A stretch of 64,000 nucleotides of DNA, from the NCBI RefSeq assembly GCF_000407445.1, contig NZ_ASWB01000001.1, positions 744,001 to 808,000 on the forward strand. Reading direction: 5' to 3'. This DNA comes from Enterococcus moraviensis ATCC BAA-383 (GTDB lineage: Bacteria > Bacillota > Bacilli > Lactobacillales > Enterococcaceae). Below are positions 37,192 through 46,551 of the stretch, one piece after another; position 1 is the stretch's first letter, and every line of letters starts with the position of its first letter. The notes beneath the pieces were generated by a model, which ran no database searches, had not been told where the DNA came from, and worked only from the letters and a program-made list of their open reading frames with translations. Position numbers and translations under genes: made by a program.

Positions 37192-38757
37192 TTAGTTCAC
37201 CGCTAATCTCTTGAAATCAATCGGCGCATCAGATAAACCTGAATACTCAAATGTAGAAATTTTTTCAGATGTTACAAAGTTTTCATCCTTGTATTCAATT
37301 GGTATTGCTAGAGTTTCTTCAGATAGACGAGCAAAAATGTTATTAAAAATGTCTTGTTGTTTTTCTTTATCGTTGGTTGTTGCATAATCATTTAATAAAT
37401 TAGTCAGTTTTTCATCATTTGCCAAAACACCGTGCGTTCCTGCTTGGTTTTGAAATAATGAGTTCAAAAAGTTATATGGAAGCAGCGCATCTGTATACGT
37501 TCGATAAAAAATCAAATCATATTTTTTAGTTTTCCATAAAACATCATAATAGCTTTCTTTATCTAAAATCTGAATATTTAACTTAACACCAGCATTTTTA
37601 AGTTCGCTTTCAATAACTTCTGCCTTTTCTTTCCATTCGGGAAATTCAGTTGTTTGTATAACTAAGGTAAATTGTAGCGTCTCATTTCCTTTCTCATAAT
37701 AGTTATTTTGATTGAGCTTATAACCTTGGCTTTCAAAAATTTGTTTTGCTTTATCTAAATCATACGAAGTATTGTGCTGATTTTCTTCCGTTACATATTG
37801 TACATTCTCGCGAAATAATCCGGCTAACTTTTTATCAGATAGCTCAGATTTGTTGATTGCTGCTTCTATCCCATTACGAATGGTGGCACTTAGCTGAGAA
37901 TTATCTGGATTAAAGGCTAAAAAATGTGACATCGTTCCAGTAAATTCATGAACATTGTATTTTTTATCTTTTTTTAAAGAGGAAATTTCACTATCAGTAA
38001 TATCCCCTAATGTCCCTCCAGCAATATCTATTTCACCACTTTTGAGTGCTAATGAGCGAGAGCTACCATCTTCAATTGTCTGAAATGTTACATTATAGTT
38101 GACTGGGGTTTCATGATTAAAATATGGATTGGCTTTCATTACCGTCTGTTCATCTGAACTTTCTTCCACGACAAAAGGTCCAGAACCAATTGCTTTTTTA
38201 AACTCTCCATCAATTTTCTGATTCTCTACCGCATTTGGGCTCATAATTCTTAGTGGTCGTGTTTGACACAACTCTGAGAGAACTTGATTCGATACTTTCG
38301 TAAATAGCATCTCGACTGTATTTTCATCAATTACCGTGATTTTTTCAAGATTTGTTAAAGTTTGTAATGAGGTTGTTTCATTGTTATATTTCGCGCGCTC
38401 AATCGTAAATTTCACAGCTTCAGCGTCTACTTTACTTCCATCAGAGAACTTGCTATTCTTTTTTAAATGAAACGTATATTTTTTCCCATCCTCAGAAATA
38501 TCCCACGATTCGGACAATCCAGCTTTGAATTCCCCTTTCCCTGCATACTCAATCAGTGGCTCATACACTGCTCCATATAATGCCATAGCTGCATCATAAG
38601 ATGTGGCATCTAATAAATCTGCTTTCCCTTCATTGGATATAGCAATATTAACCGTTTTTAGTGCTTGATTGTCGTTATTTTTATCAGTTATAGCCGTACA
38701 ACCAACTAGACAGACTAACCCTAACAATAGACCCATCATTTTAACTCTTTTCTTCAT
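37192..38757 (-). CDS. Substrate-binding lipoprotein (peptide/nickel family SBP_bac_5)
   Basis: A 521-residue lipoprotein with lipobox CLVGC (Cys near residue 20). The rest is the SBP_bac_5 fold: LSESWDISEDGKKYTFHLKK near residue 75, SDGSKVDAEAVKFTIERAK near 107 and the C-terminal lobe ending near 515. This family binds di/oligopeptides, nickel or metallophore complexes; which one cannot be told from the sequence. Its start overlaps the methyltransferase stop by four bases. The Fur box upstream favours a metal or metallophore over peptides. Confidence 0.88.
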   Translation of the reverse strand: MKKRVKMMGLLLGLVCLVGCTAITDKNNDNQALKTVNIAISNEGKADLLDATSYDAAMALYGAVYEPLIEYAGKGEFKAGLSESWDISEDGKKYTFHLKKNSKFSDGSKVDAEAVKFTIERAKYNNETTSLQTLTNLEKITVIDENTVEMLFTKVSNQVLSELCQTRPLRIMSPNAVENQKIDGEFKKAIGSGPFVVEESSDEQTVMKANPYFNHETPVNYNVTFQTIEDGSSRSLALKSGEIDIAGGTLGDITDSEISSLKKDKKYNVHEFTGTMSHFLAFNPDNSQLSATIRNGIEAAINKSELSDKKLAGLFRENVQYVTEENQHNTSYDLDKAKQIFESQGYKLNQNNYYEKGNETLQFTLVIQTTEFPEWKEKAEVIESELKNAGVKLNIQILDKESYYDVLWKTKKYDLIFYRTYTDALLPYNFLNSLFQNQAGTHGVLANDEKLTNLLNDYATTNDKEKQQDIFNNIFARLSEETLAIPIEYKDENFVTSEKISTFEYSGLSDAPIDFKRLAVN

Positions 38758-39437
38758 TGCTTTTCTCCTTTTTTTGTAGCTTTAATCAAGTAAGAATTCT
38801 CACAAGACAAAATATAATCATCCACTGATAGGTAAAATTCTCTGTAATGTGTAACTTGATAGATTGGTTCTCTATATTCTTTTATCAATTCTACTGAAAA
38901 GCCTTGCTTTACAAGACTATCTACAACTTCTGTCAACGTCTTGTTTTGCATTTTGGTTGCACCATATTTATCTATTTTTTCCTTCATATACTGCATACTA
39001 GGATTTTTGGATTGGTCAGAAAATGAAGCATAGTAAACACCTTCATTTTTTAAAACAGCTGATATTGTCTCGAAATGTGAATCTAAATCTTCGATTAAGT
39101 ATAAAACAGATGTACTAATTGCAGTATCAAACTTGGTGTCTAAAGTTGTGACATCGTCTGTGTTGATATAATGGATTGGGTAGTCTGCCACTCGACTTTT
39201 TGCTACTTCAATTGCTTTTTTTGCCAAATCCACTCCATAAGCATTACTAAATGGAATTCGATCATGTAAATGCCGCAAAAAACCACCTTGATTACATCCA
39301 AAATCTAAAATAGTTCTATTCTGTATATCCTTTTTGTCAATTAAATCAATTACGTTTTGCCAACCTTCATAGTGACTATTTTCCATTTCCTGATCCCCAT
39401 GACTTCCCTCTTGCCACCAATTTTCATACGTTTCCAT
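38754..39437 (-). CDS. Class I SAM-dependent methyltransferase
   Basis: A 227-residue methyltransferase with motif I ILDFGCNQGGFLRHL (near residues 43-57), an acidic loop GVDLAKKAIE that binds the ribose, and ISTSVLYLIEDL (motif post II). The substrate is not apparent. It is the first gene of a Fur-boxed operon and overlaps the binding-protein gene by four bases, so it likely acts on the imported compound, its metal carrier, or a precursor. AGGAGGAG lies 5 bases before the ATG. Confidence 0.85.
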   Translation of the reverse strand: METYENWWQEGSHGDQEMENSHYEGWQNVIDLIDKKDIQNRTILDFGCNQGGFLRHLHDRIPFSNAYGVDLAKKAIEVAKSRVADYPIHYINTDDVTTLDTKFDTAISTSVLYLIEDLDSHFETISAVLKNEGVYYASFSDQSKNPSMQYMKEKIDKYGATKMQNKTLTEVVDSLVKQGFSVELIKEYREPIYQVTHYREFYLSVDDYILSCENSYLIKATKKGEKQ

Positions 39438-39455
39438 AAAAACTCCTCCTTCAAT

Positions 39456-39470
39456 TGAGAATGATTCTCA
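39456..39470 (-). promoter_or_regulatory. Fur/PerR-type operator (7-1-7 box)
   Basis: TGAGAATGATTCTCA is a perfect 7-1-7 inverted repeat that matches the Bacillus Fur-family consensus TGATAATNATTATCA at most positions; the flanking ATTATC extends it. It lies over the predicted transcription start of the operon, where binding would repress. Fur, PerR or Zur cannot be told apart by sequence alone; the iron-type Fur box fits best. Confidence 0.8.
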
Positions 39471-39476
39471 TTATCA

Positions 39477-39505
39477 ATTATTGCATAACACAAATTTACT
39501 TTCAA
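39477..39505 (-). promoter_or_regulatory. Promoter of the methyltransferase/importer operon
   Basis: Minus strand TTGAAA (39505-39500), 17-base spacer, AATAAT (39482-39477). The start of transcription would fall in the Fur-type box. Confidence 0.7.
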
Positions 39506-39678
39506 GATATAATTTTATGATGTACCTATTTTATATAAACAACAAAACTCTGTCTTTATATTGAACTATTTTTATACTTTCATACTCTTTCTCCTTTCGA
39601 TTAAACAAACACAAAACGTAATGAGTGCGATTTGATCCAAAAAAATATATCAGTTGTTCAGAATAAAGTCAAGCCTCG

Positions 39679-39721
39679 AAAAAAAAAAACGTAAAAAAAT
39701 CTAAATGATTTTTCTACGTTC
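39679..39721 (-). terminator. Terminator after yjdM
   Basis: AACGTAGAAAAATC (39720-39707) pairs with GATTTTTTTACGTT (39701-39688) on the minus strand, followed by a ten-T tract. Confidence 0.85.
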
Positions 39722-39740
39722 TCTTTGAAAATAGTGATAA

Positions 39741-40085
39741 TTATATTTTTTTTACAAACTCAGATTTCAATTTCATCGGACCAAACCCATCAACTTTACA
39801 ATCGATATTATGTCCATCTGCCGCATCAACCACTAAACGAATACCTTTCACTTTCGTTCCTTGTTTGATTGCACCACTTGCCCCTTTGACTTTTAGGTCT
39901 TTAATAACTGTCACGTTATCGCCATCAGCTAACACATTGCCATTTGAATCTTTAATAACAGCTGCTGTCTCTTCTGTAGCATCTGTTGCCGACCATTCAT
40001 GTGCGCATTCTGGACAAATCATCATGCCACGATCCTCATAAGTATATGTTGAGCCGCATTCAGGGCAACTTGGTAAATTTTCCAT
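39741..40085 (-). CDS. yjdM: Zinc ribbon protein YjdM (PhnA family)
   Basis: A 114-residue protein with an N-terminal zinc ribbon (CPECGSTY and CPECAHEW, four Cys near residues 7, 10, 24 and 27) and a C-terminal beta domain with [15 protein letters not shown]. Homologues are named PhnA or YjdM; despite the old name there is no good evidence for a direct phosphonate role. It stands alone behind GAAGGAG and has its own terminator. Confidence 0.92.
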   Translation of the reverse strand: MENLPSCPECGSTYTYEDRGMMICPECAHEWSATDATEETAAVIKDSNGNVLADGDNVTVIKDLKVKGASGAIKQGTKVKGIRLVVDAADGHNIDCKVDGFGPMKLKSEFVKKI

Positions 40086-40197
40086 TTAAATTCTCCTTCA
40101 TTATCGTTCTCTTTTAAAGTGTTATCACTTCATTTTAGCGTACTTCTAAACGAAAGAAAAGAACCATTATATTTACAAATAGTAAAGTTAATTGGAT

Positions 40198-41040
40198 TTA
40201 TTTACTTTCTTTGCCTTTTTCAACGTAAGAAAGATCATTGACACTATCAATCGTGTATTTACCGTCTTTATAGGTTACTTTTGACACACTCGCATTTTTC
40301 AATCCGCCATCAGGCAACTCAGCATTGGCATCTAATTCACCTAATAACGTAATAATGCTCATGCCATGAGAAACGACTAAAACATTGTTCGCTCCCTCTT
40401 TTTCAGCATCTTTCACAATATCATCTAATCCAGCTTTTAAACGAGTGACGATTGTTTTACTATCTTCTGCTGGCCAATTCACGCCTTCTTCTACATTTTT
40501 CTTATCTAAATCAGATAACACATCGGCAAATTCGATAATACCTTTATAAAAACCGACTTCTTTCATCCACTCATTGTATTCTTCATAAGTTTTTCCTTGT
40601 TCTTTTGCCACTGCTGTCAGCATGTCTTCGTTCATTAAGCCTTCATACGTCCCAAAATTATATTCTCTTAAACGTTTGTCTTTCGTCATTTCCTTCATCA
40701 TTTTTTCTTGACCATTATTTTTTAAGACTAACTCAGCCGTTTCGATTGCTCGTCCACTATCACTTGTCACGACTTTATCAAACGTAACATCAGACAGCCC
40801 TTTACCCAACTGCTCCGCCACTTCAACGCCAGCCGGTGTTAATGGTGCATCGATCCAACCTTGGGAACGATCGACCGTATTCAACATTGTTTTACCATGA
40901 CGAGCAAGGTAAATCACGACTTCCGAGTTGTCTTTTTCTTTTGCGTCAGCTTTCTTTTCTTCTTTCGCAGTCCCATTACTGCACCCTGCTAAAACCATTG
41001 ATAATAACGCCATACCAACCAACATCTTTTTCAATTTCAT
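40198..41040 (-). CDS. Histidine phosphatase family lipoprotein
   Basis: A 280-residue exported lipoprotein: signal with lipobox VLAGC (Cys near residue 20), a short Lys/Glu-rich linker, then a phosphoglycerate-mutase-like domain with the catalytic RHG motif in LARHGKTML (near residue 49) and the second catalytic His in VVSHGMS (near residue 225). It should remove phosphate from small molecules at the cell surface; the substrate is unknown. GGAGGAG precedes the ATG. Confidence 0.88.
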   Translation of the reverse strand: MKLKKMLVGMALLSMVLAGCSNGTAKEEKKADAKEKDNSEVVIYLARHGKTMLNTVDRSQGWIDAPLTPAGVEVAEQLGKGLSDVTFDKVVTSDSGRAIETAELVLKNNGQEKMMKEMTKDKRLREYNFGTYEGLMNEDMLTAVAKEQGKTYEEYNEWMKEVGFYKGIIEFADVLSDLDKKNVEEGVNWPAEDSKTIVTRLKAGLDDIVKDAEKEGANNVLVVSHGMSIITLLGELDANAELPDGGLKNASVSKVTYKDGKYTIDSVNDLSYVEKGKESK

Positions 41041-41105
41041 TATTTTTTCTCCTCCGTAACATGTTATTTTTTGTTAAAAGAACGAGATAGGTTTGTTCTA
41101 AAAAA

Positions 41106-41153
41106 GAAAAAACCCAACTATACCAAAGAAATTCTTTGGCACAATTAGGTTTA
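41106..41153 (-). terminator. Terminator after nrnA
   Basis: Minus-strand AACCTAATTGTGCCAAAG pairs with CTTTGGTATAGTTGGGTT (loop AATTT), followed by TTTTCTTTTT. It lies between nrnA and the phosphatase gene. Confidence 0.82.
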
Positions 41154-41228
41154 GCTTGTCATAAACAATCACTATCCGCTATTCAACTACTCTTAGTATA
41201 GCGGATAAGAATCGAAATGTAAATGCTT

Positions 41229-42185
41229 TCATCCTTTATTTTTATACGTTTTGCATAACTGTTGGATCTCGGTATAAATTTCATCAACTTCTTTTTGATT
41301 TTTGGCATTGGCACCACTTGCTAATGGGTGACCACCACCATGATGTTTTTTAGCTAACTCATTTATGACAGGTCCTTTTGAACGTAACCGGACACGATAA
41401 TATCCTTCTGGCTGTTCCACAAAAATCCCCCAAGCTACTACGTTCTCAATGGCGCCTGGTAACGAAACAATGGCTGCTGTTTCTGAATCGACAATGCCAT
41501 ATTCGTTAAGTAAAGATTGCGGTAACATAATTTTAGCTGCACCAAATTCGTCAACATAAATGTTTTGATAAACATATCCAGCCAATTTAGCTACACGCAT
41601 CGGCATTTTTTCTAATTCACGATTTAGGTCTGCAGCGCTAAAATCATATGCCATTAATTCAGCTGCTACTTCCAGTGTATGCGCTGTTGTTGCAGGATAT
41701 AAAAATCTACCTGTATCCCCAACAATACCCGCATACAATAAACGAGCCGCATTATTGTTCATCGTCAGTTCATCTTCATTAAGATGATAGAAATCAGCAA
41801 TAATTTCACTGCAACTACTTGCTTTTGTATTGACCCAAACTAAATCACCATATGGATCATCGTTTGGATGATGATCGATTTTGATCAATTCGGCTCCTAA
41901 ATTATAGCGCTCATCACTGATTCTAGGTGAATTCGCTGTATCTGTAACAATAACTAATGCATTTTGGTAGGTTGCATCCGTTACATCATCCATTTTTGCT
42001 AAAAACTCTAAGCCCTCAACAGAACCACCTACCTGATAAACTTTCTTGTCTGGAAAACTCGCTCTTACTATTTCCGCTAAACCAACTTGTGAACCGATTG
42101 CATCTGGATCTGGTCGTTGATGGCGATGAATAATAATGGTTTGATACGCTTTTATTTTAGTTAAAATTTCTTTTGCAACATCCAT
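41229..42185 (-). CDS. nrnA: Bifunctional oligoribonuclease / pAp phosphatase
   Basis: Degrades 2-5 base RNA fragments and hydrolyses 3'-phosphoadenosine 5'-phosphate. The 318-residue DHH/DHHA1 protein has HRHQRPDPDAIGSQ (DxD near residue 23), VTDTAN, the DHH motif in KIDHHPND, GIVGDTGRF, and the C-terminal GGGHPLASGA RNA-binding motif. GGAGG precedes the ATG. It follows the YtoI-like gene by 13 bases, a pair also adjacent in Bacillus (ytqI-ytoI), so co-transcription is likely. Confidence 0.93.
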   Translation of the reverse strand: MDVAKEILTKIKAYQTIIIHRHQRPDPDAIGSQVGLAEIVRASFPDKKVYQVGGSVEGLEFLAKMDDVTDATYQNALVIVTDTANSPRISDERYNLGAELIKIDHHPNDDPYGDLVWVNTKASSCSEIIADFYHLNEDELTMNNNAARLLYAGIVGDTGRFLYPATTAHTLEVAAELMAYDFSAADLNRELEKMPMRVAKLAGYVYQNIYVDEFGAAKIMLPQSLLNEYGIVDSETAAIVSLPGAIENVVAWGIFVEQPEGYYRVRLRSKGPVINELAKKHHGGGHPLASGANAKNQKEVDEIYTEIQQLCKTYKNKG

Positions 42186-42198
42186 ATTCTACTTCCTC

Positions 42199-43521
42199 CT
42201 AAGTCCGTTCCATCACTTGGCAGACCACAATTGCTTTAGCTACAAGAGCATTCTCTAAGTACACTTCAATATCTAATTTAGCGGATCGACGTCCGATTTC
42301 TAACACTCTTGGTCGGATGTCTAACTCGCTTTCTAATTGAATCAAACGTAAATAGTGTAAACTCATCTGTTCGATCAAGACATTTCTTCTCTGATTTGTA
42401 ATCATCGTTCGCTGTGTTACGTTTGCAATAATTTCACTTAATACACCAAATGAAATCGTTCCGACACTGTTGACCATTTGAGGCGCAACTGAAAATTTAA
42501 ATTGTAGTTCCCCCGATTTATTTCCATCTTCAACTGGCATGACTTCCCCAGAAATTTGGTCAGAAATCGTATCTGCAATTTGTGGTTGACGCTGAACAAG
42601 TTGCATAGCTTTCATCACGTCTTGCCTAGAGACAAATCCAACTAAAGACAAATCATCCTCAACGACTGGCATCACTTCTAGCCCATCCCAAATCATTTGA
42701 TGACTGACACTGGCTACACTCATCATTTTTTTCACAACGATTGGGTCTTTTGTCATCACTTTGTCCATCGCCAAGGTCTCTGCTTTTCCTAAAACATCCT
42801 TAGCTGTAATAATCCCTACTAAACGCAGGCTCTTATTCACTACTGGAAAACGGGAATGATGCGTCTTTTCAGAAAGCTTTTGATAATCAGCTATCGTGTT
42901 TGTTGAAAAGAGATAATTGGTTTTTTCCAACGTTGTATAGATATCACTAACGAGCATAATATCTTTTTTGATCAGTTGATCACTTAATGCGCGATTGATC
43001 ATTGTCGCCACAGTAAAAGTATCATAGGTTGTTCTTAACACAGGCATTTCCAATTCATCTGCTAGTTCAGCAATTTCATTTTCCGTATCAAAACCACCAG
43101 TGATCAAAACAGCAGCTCCATTTTCTAAAGCTAATTTTTGAACACCTTGACGATTCCCCACAATCATCAATGAACCAGGCGTTATGTAGCGAGTCATTGC
43201 ATTTTCAGTCATTGCTCCAATGACAAATTTATTCAAAACCTTATCTAAACCGGCAGATCCGCCTAAGACATCTCCTTCGATAATTCGAACAACTTCACCA
43301 AAGGTCAGTTTCTCGATATGTTTTTTTAATTTACGTTCGATCCTAATCGTGCCAACCCGTTGAATAGTTGAAACCAACCCAATATTTTCAGCATCTTTGA
43401 TTGCGCGATAAGCTGTTCCTTCACTAACGCCTAAATTCTTTGCGATGCTTCTAACAGAGATACGGTCACCAATTGGCAGCCCTTCAATATACTTTAATAT
43501 TTGATCATGTTTTGTAGCCAT
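42199..43521 (-). CDS. HTH-DRTGG-CBS-hotdog regulatory protein (YtoI-like)
   Basis: A 440-residue multidomain protein: an N-terminal winged helix (residues 5-65, GVSEGTAYRAIKDAENIGL), a DRTGG domain (about 70-185), two CBS domains (about 195-315, including VMTKDPIVVKKM and GFVSRQDVMKAM) and a C-terminal hotdog-fold domain (about 330-440). This is the architecture of B. subtilis YtoI, whose function is unknown; CBS pairs usually sense adenine nucleotides, so a nucleotide-linked regulatory role beside NrnA is plausible. GAGGAGG precedes the ATG. Confidence 0.88.
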   Translation of the reverse strand: MATKHDQILKYIEGLPIGDRISVRSIAKNLGVSEGTAYRAIKDAENIGLVSTIQRVGTIRIERKLKKHIEKLTFGEVVRIIEGDVLGGSAGLDKVLNKFVIGAMTENAMTRYITPGSLMIVGNRQGVQKLALENGAAVLITGGFDTENEIAELADELEMPVLRTTYDTFTVATMINRALSDQLIKKDIMLVSDIYTTLEKTNYLFSTNTIADYQKLSEKTHHSRFPVVNKSLRLVGIITAKDVLGKAETLAMDKVMTKDPIVVKKMMSVASVSHQMIWDGLEVMPVVEDDLSLVGFVSRQDVMKAMQLVQRQPQIADTISDQISGEVMPVEDGNKSGELQFKFSVAPQMVNSVGTISFGVLSEIIANVTQRTMITNQRRNVLIEQMSLHYLRLIQLESELDIRPRVLEIGRRSAKLDIEVYLENALVAKAIVVCQVMERT

Positions 43522-44055
43522 AATATCCTCCTCAATTGAACATTTAGTGTCTGATCTAACTCGATTGAACTTAAAAATAATATTTTTTCAATGCGCTTAG
43601 TATGAAAAAATTGCACAAAAAACGATAGAACGTTTTCTTATTAAACTCATCAATCTGTTTCGTTGGTTGGAAATTTATGTCTCAATTATTAATACATCGC
43701 TCTACTGTTACGCCTCATTTGCACAGGTCTAACTTTGTACTTGATCTGTTTTAATTCACTCTAGGTGAATAATGAAACAGATTTAACTTTTCCAATGATA
43801 GACTTCACTTAAAAAGTATAACAAAAAAACACAGATTTTAGTACAGTTATTATACTTTTATTGTAACAGAAGTTAAAAATAATCAAATAGAAACGTTCCT
43901 TCACTTTTGATTTTCCAATACAAGCTCTAAAAATGCTTAGCTTACGCTAGTACGCAACTTGATAATGACTTTTCAGTAATTTTCCACTCCCGTTTTTTCA
44001 TAAAAAGGAGTATGATAGTAAAGGAATCGTTACATTTTTTTGAGGAGATGGATAA
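43522..44055. other. 534-base gap between the YtoI-like gene and the MFS gene
   Basis: No gene. A hairpin CTGTTT-TA-ATTCAC-TCTAG-GTGAAT-AATG-AAACAG (43746-43780) stands out, with a perfect ATTCAC/GTGAAT core. Leftward AT boxes near 43820-43880 (TATAAT and TATACT on the minus strand) may serve the YtoI-like gene. No clear promoter for the MFS gene was found apart from a TATGAT box near 44011. Confidence 0.5.
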
Positions 44056-45495
44056 ATGGAATCAGTAAATAGTTTTCAAGAAGATACAGAGGTACAAAAA
44101 AATCGCTGGTGGATTTTAGTTTCCGTAGCCATGTTTACGTTTATGTCTACACTTGATGCCAGTATTGTCAATATTGCTTTACCAACAATTTCTAAAGATA
44201 TGAATGTACCGATGAATCAATCAGAATGGATCGTTTCGATTTACTTGATGATTGTCTGTGCGTGTTTATTACTTTTTGGAAAAATTGGTGATAGTTTCGG
44301 TAAGATCAAAGTTTACCGTATCGGTACTGTGATTTTTACCATTGGTTCGTTGTTATGTGGCTTTAATCATTCATTGGAATTTCTTTTATTTGCGCGAATT
44401 GTGCAAGGAATCGGGTCAAGCATGACTATGGCAACAAATTCTGGCATCATTACGGAAGTTTTTCCGTTTAAAGAACGTGGTCGAGCATTAGGTTCGATTG
44501 GAGCGTTTGTTTCGTTAGGCTCGATTGCGGGTCCTGGAATCGGTGGGTTGATTCTTTCACAATTTTCATGGCCATATATTTTTTGGATCAATGTTCCTGT
44601 TGGTATCATCACGATTATGATTGGCGAGAAGTTCCTACCTAAAGATATTATTAAAAGCGGAAAAAAAGTTGATATGCTTGGGTTTGGTTTATTTGCTGCG
44701 TTTATTATGACATTCTTTGGCGGGATTTTTATCGGCCAAGAAATTGGCTTCAATGCGATTATGTCATTGGTTTTATTTGCTTGTGCCTTCCTCTCATTTA
44801 TTATTTTTATTCGAGTAGAGAAACGTGTCAGCCAACCATTGATCACATTTTCGATTTTTAAAAACAAGATTTTTACAATGAGCTTGATCACGGCTGTTTT
44901 AATTTTCTCCTCTAACTTCTTTGTGAATGTTGTTATCCCTTTTTATTTACAAAATTCTCGCGGCTTGCCTGCTAGTAAAGCGGGATTATTAATGATGGTA
45001 TTCCCTTTACTGATGGTCGTGGGCTCTCCCATCAGTGGCTTTTTGACAGATAAAATCGGTACAAAACTTTTAACTTTTTCTGGGTTGATTTTACTTTCGA
45101 TCACCTCTTTGATGTACATGTTTTTAAACCAAGGTACACCACTTTGGTACTATATTTTAGCTACTGGTATTATGGGCTTAGGAAACGCACTTTTCCAATC
45201 GCCAAATAATACAACGGTTATGAGTAGTGTGGCCAAAGAAGATTTGGGGGTTGCCGGAAGTATGAACTCTTTTGCTCGGAATTTGGGCATGGTTTTAGGT
45301 ATTGCTTTAGCAACAACTATTTTGTATAACGCAATGAGCGCTGCATATGGTCAAAGAGTCACTACCTATATCAGTGAACGCCCAGATATCTTTATCTTTG
45401 GAATGAGAATTACATTTTTAGGTTCTTTTCTTTTATGCATAACAGCTTTAGGGTTAACTCTATTCCGCTCATTAAAAGCTAGAAAAAGTAAATAA
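44056..45495 (+). CDS. MFS drug transporter, DHA2 family
   Basis: A 479-residue major facilitator with about 14 membrane segments. It shows the DHA2 motif LDASIVNIALPTI at residue 34, GDSFGKIKVYRIG (motif A, between segments 2 and 3) and the antiporter motif C region GSIAGPGIGGLI near 156. Members export drugs, dyes or organic compounds using the proton gradient; the substrate is unknown. GAGGAGATGG precedes the ATG. It is a single gene with a terminator after it. Confidence 0.9.
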   Translation: MESVNSFQEDTEVQKNRWWILVSVAMFTFMSTLDASIVNIALPTISKDMNVPMNQSEWIVSIYLMIVCACLLLFGKIGDSFGKIKVYRIGTVIFTIGSLLCGFNHSLEFLLFARIVQGIGSSMTMATNSGIITEVFPFKERGRALGSIGAFVSLGSIAGPGIGGLILSQFSWPYIFWINVPVGIITIMIGEKFLPKDIIKSGKKVDMLGFGLFAAFIMTFFGGIFIGQEIGFNAIMSLVLFACAFLSFIIFIRVEKRVSQPLITFSIFKNKIFTMSLITAVLIFSSNFFVNVVIPFYLQNSRGLPASKAGLLMMVFPLLMVVGSPISGFLTDKIGTKLLTFSGLILLSITSLMYMFLNQGTPLWYYILATGIMGLGNALFQSPNNTTVMSSVAKEDLGVAGSMNSFARNLGMVLGIALATTILYNAMSAAYGQRVTTYISERPDIFIFGMRITFLGSFLLCITALGLTLFRSLKARKSK

Positions 45496-45496
45496 A

Positions 45497-45543
45497 AAAA
45501 TGAAACTGAACGCAGATTTTACTGCTTCAGTTTCATTTTTTTT
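45497..45543. terminator. Bidirectional terminator between MFS and holin genes
   Basis: AAAAATGAAACTGA (45496-45509) pairs with TCAGTTTCATTTTT (45527-45540). Converging genes share it. Confidence 0.88.
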
Positions 45544-45565
45544 ATTCGAGAACAGAATTTTTGAT

Positions 45566-45955
45566 CTATTCCTCGTCTTTGTCATTTTTGATACTCTTGA
45601 TAAAATTTTCAAACAGTTCTGTGCCGATCCCCATTTTTTTATAATTCTCAAGAATCGACTTTAATTCCATCAATAAGTAGCCGACATATAAAACGTATAT
45701 TAGACCCACACCCGTTCCACCTGGAATCAACGGTGCTAATGGAATAAAAAACATAAGTAACACCATACTCGCAACTTTTCGTAGTATTCCATTGATCCCT
45801 ACTTTACTTAAAAAATTAATTGTCGGATTAATTTTTGCGGCTAAACTTCCACTCAAAAAATCGATGATCATTGCTATGCAAATTAGTGTTAAAACATAAA
45901 TTGCTTTATGGTCTGCATCCACTAAAAAACGATCTAGAAACTCAAACATCTTCAT
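45566..45955 (-). CDS. Phage-type holin (Phage_holin_4 / TcdE-like family)
   Basis: A 129-residue protein with three membrane segments (near residues 18-37, 60-80 and 85-105), a charged C-terminus and the family stretch IDFLSGSLAAKI. Holins of this family (as in TcdE) open the membrane for endolysin or toxin release. The ATG at 45955 follows AAGGTGG. It lies in a reduced prophage-like cluster with ArpU upstream, but no endolysin gene is next to it, which is unusual. Confidence 0.82.
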   Translation of the reverse strand: MKMFEFLDRFLVDADHKAIYVLTLICIAMIIDFLSGSLAAKINPTINFLSKVGINGILRKVASMVLLMFFIPLAPLIPGGTGVGLIYVLYVGYLLMELKSILENYKKMGIGTELFENFIKSIKNDKDEE

Positions 45956-46128
45956 AATTACCACCTTTTCATTATTTATTTCAATTATTGTTGTTTTTGG
46001 TGCTCATTCGACTGGCTCAATTTAAATGTCTATTCTCCTCATTTGGCAACCATTTTTTTACCAGTGGAATAAGAATAGTTTACATTATTTTAGGCGAACA
46101 AAACTGGCAGTTCTCTCCCATAATAATG

Positions 46129-46551
46129 TCATTTTTCCATCAAAAGTTTCCCACTCTCATAGGATTCAGCAAAACGGATCATTGCTTTATCAAGTTCACG
46201 ATAAAATTTACTTTCACTCATATGATGCTTCATGTAAATGGCAATATTTGTTGTAAAATTTCGATCCATATATTTATCATATAATAATTGTCTATCATAC
46301 TCGTCCAACTGGTTCATCGCGTTTGTAATTTTTATTAGTTCAATTTCAGCAAGATCTTTTCGATCCACTAGTTGTCCACTTTTTTGCGAAAATCGTCCGC
46401 TGCCATTTTTCATTTCAAAAGTGTACGCTGTCGTTACTTTTGGTGAACCATTCTCTCCAGCAATTCGGACTAATGCTCGATATTTACCTAGTAAATCATG
46501 AACCTTCTTTTTTGTTTTTTTTCGATCAATTTCGGGAAATAATAACATCAT
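46129..46551 (-). CDS. ArpU-family phage transcriptional regulator
   Basis: A 140-residue protein of the ArpU family: FPEIDRKKTKKKVHDLLGKYR at the start (quoted in parts), then the helical RNA-polymerase sigma-like body with RQLLYDKYMD and FYRELDKAM near the C-terminus. ArpU controls late genes of enterococcal phages; in E. hirae it was named as an autolysin (muramidase-2) regulator. AAAGGAG lies before the tandem ATGs. It reads with the holin gene from a promoter in the divergent region at 46855-46883. Confidence 0.85.
   Translation of the reverse strand: MMLLFPEIDRKKTKKKVHDLLGKYRALVRIAGENGSPKVTTAYTFEMKNGSGRFSQKSGQLVDRKDLAEIELIKITNAMNQLDEYDRQLLYDKYMDRNFTTNIAIYMKHHMSESKFYRELDKAMIRFAESYESGKLLMEK

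Larger units (their letters stand above)
39438..39740. other. Gap with Fur-type promoter and a terminator
   Basis: 303 bases without a gene. The left part holds the Fur box and promoter of the methyltransferase/importer operon; the right end (39679-39721) holds the yjdM terminator. The middle is AT-rich with no other feature seen. Confidence 0.7.

Noticed and set aside
39438-39740. Possible second gene between yjdM and the methyltransferase
   Set aside because: All frames are short, AT-rich and lack ribosome sites; the stretch is filled by promoter, Fur-type box and terminator.
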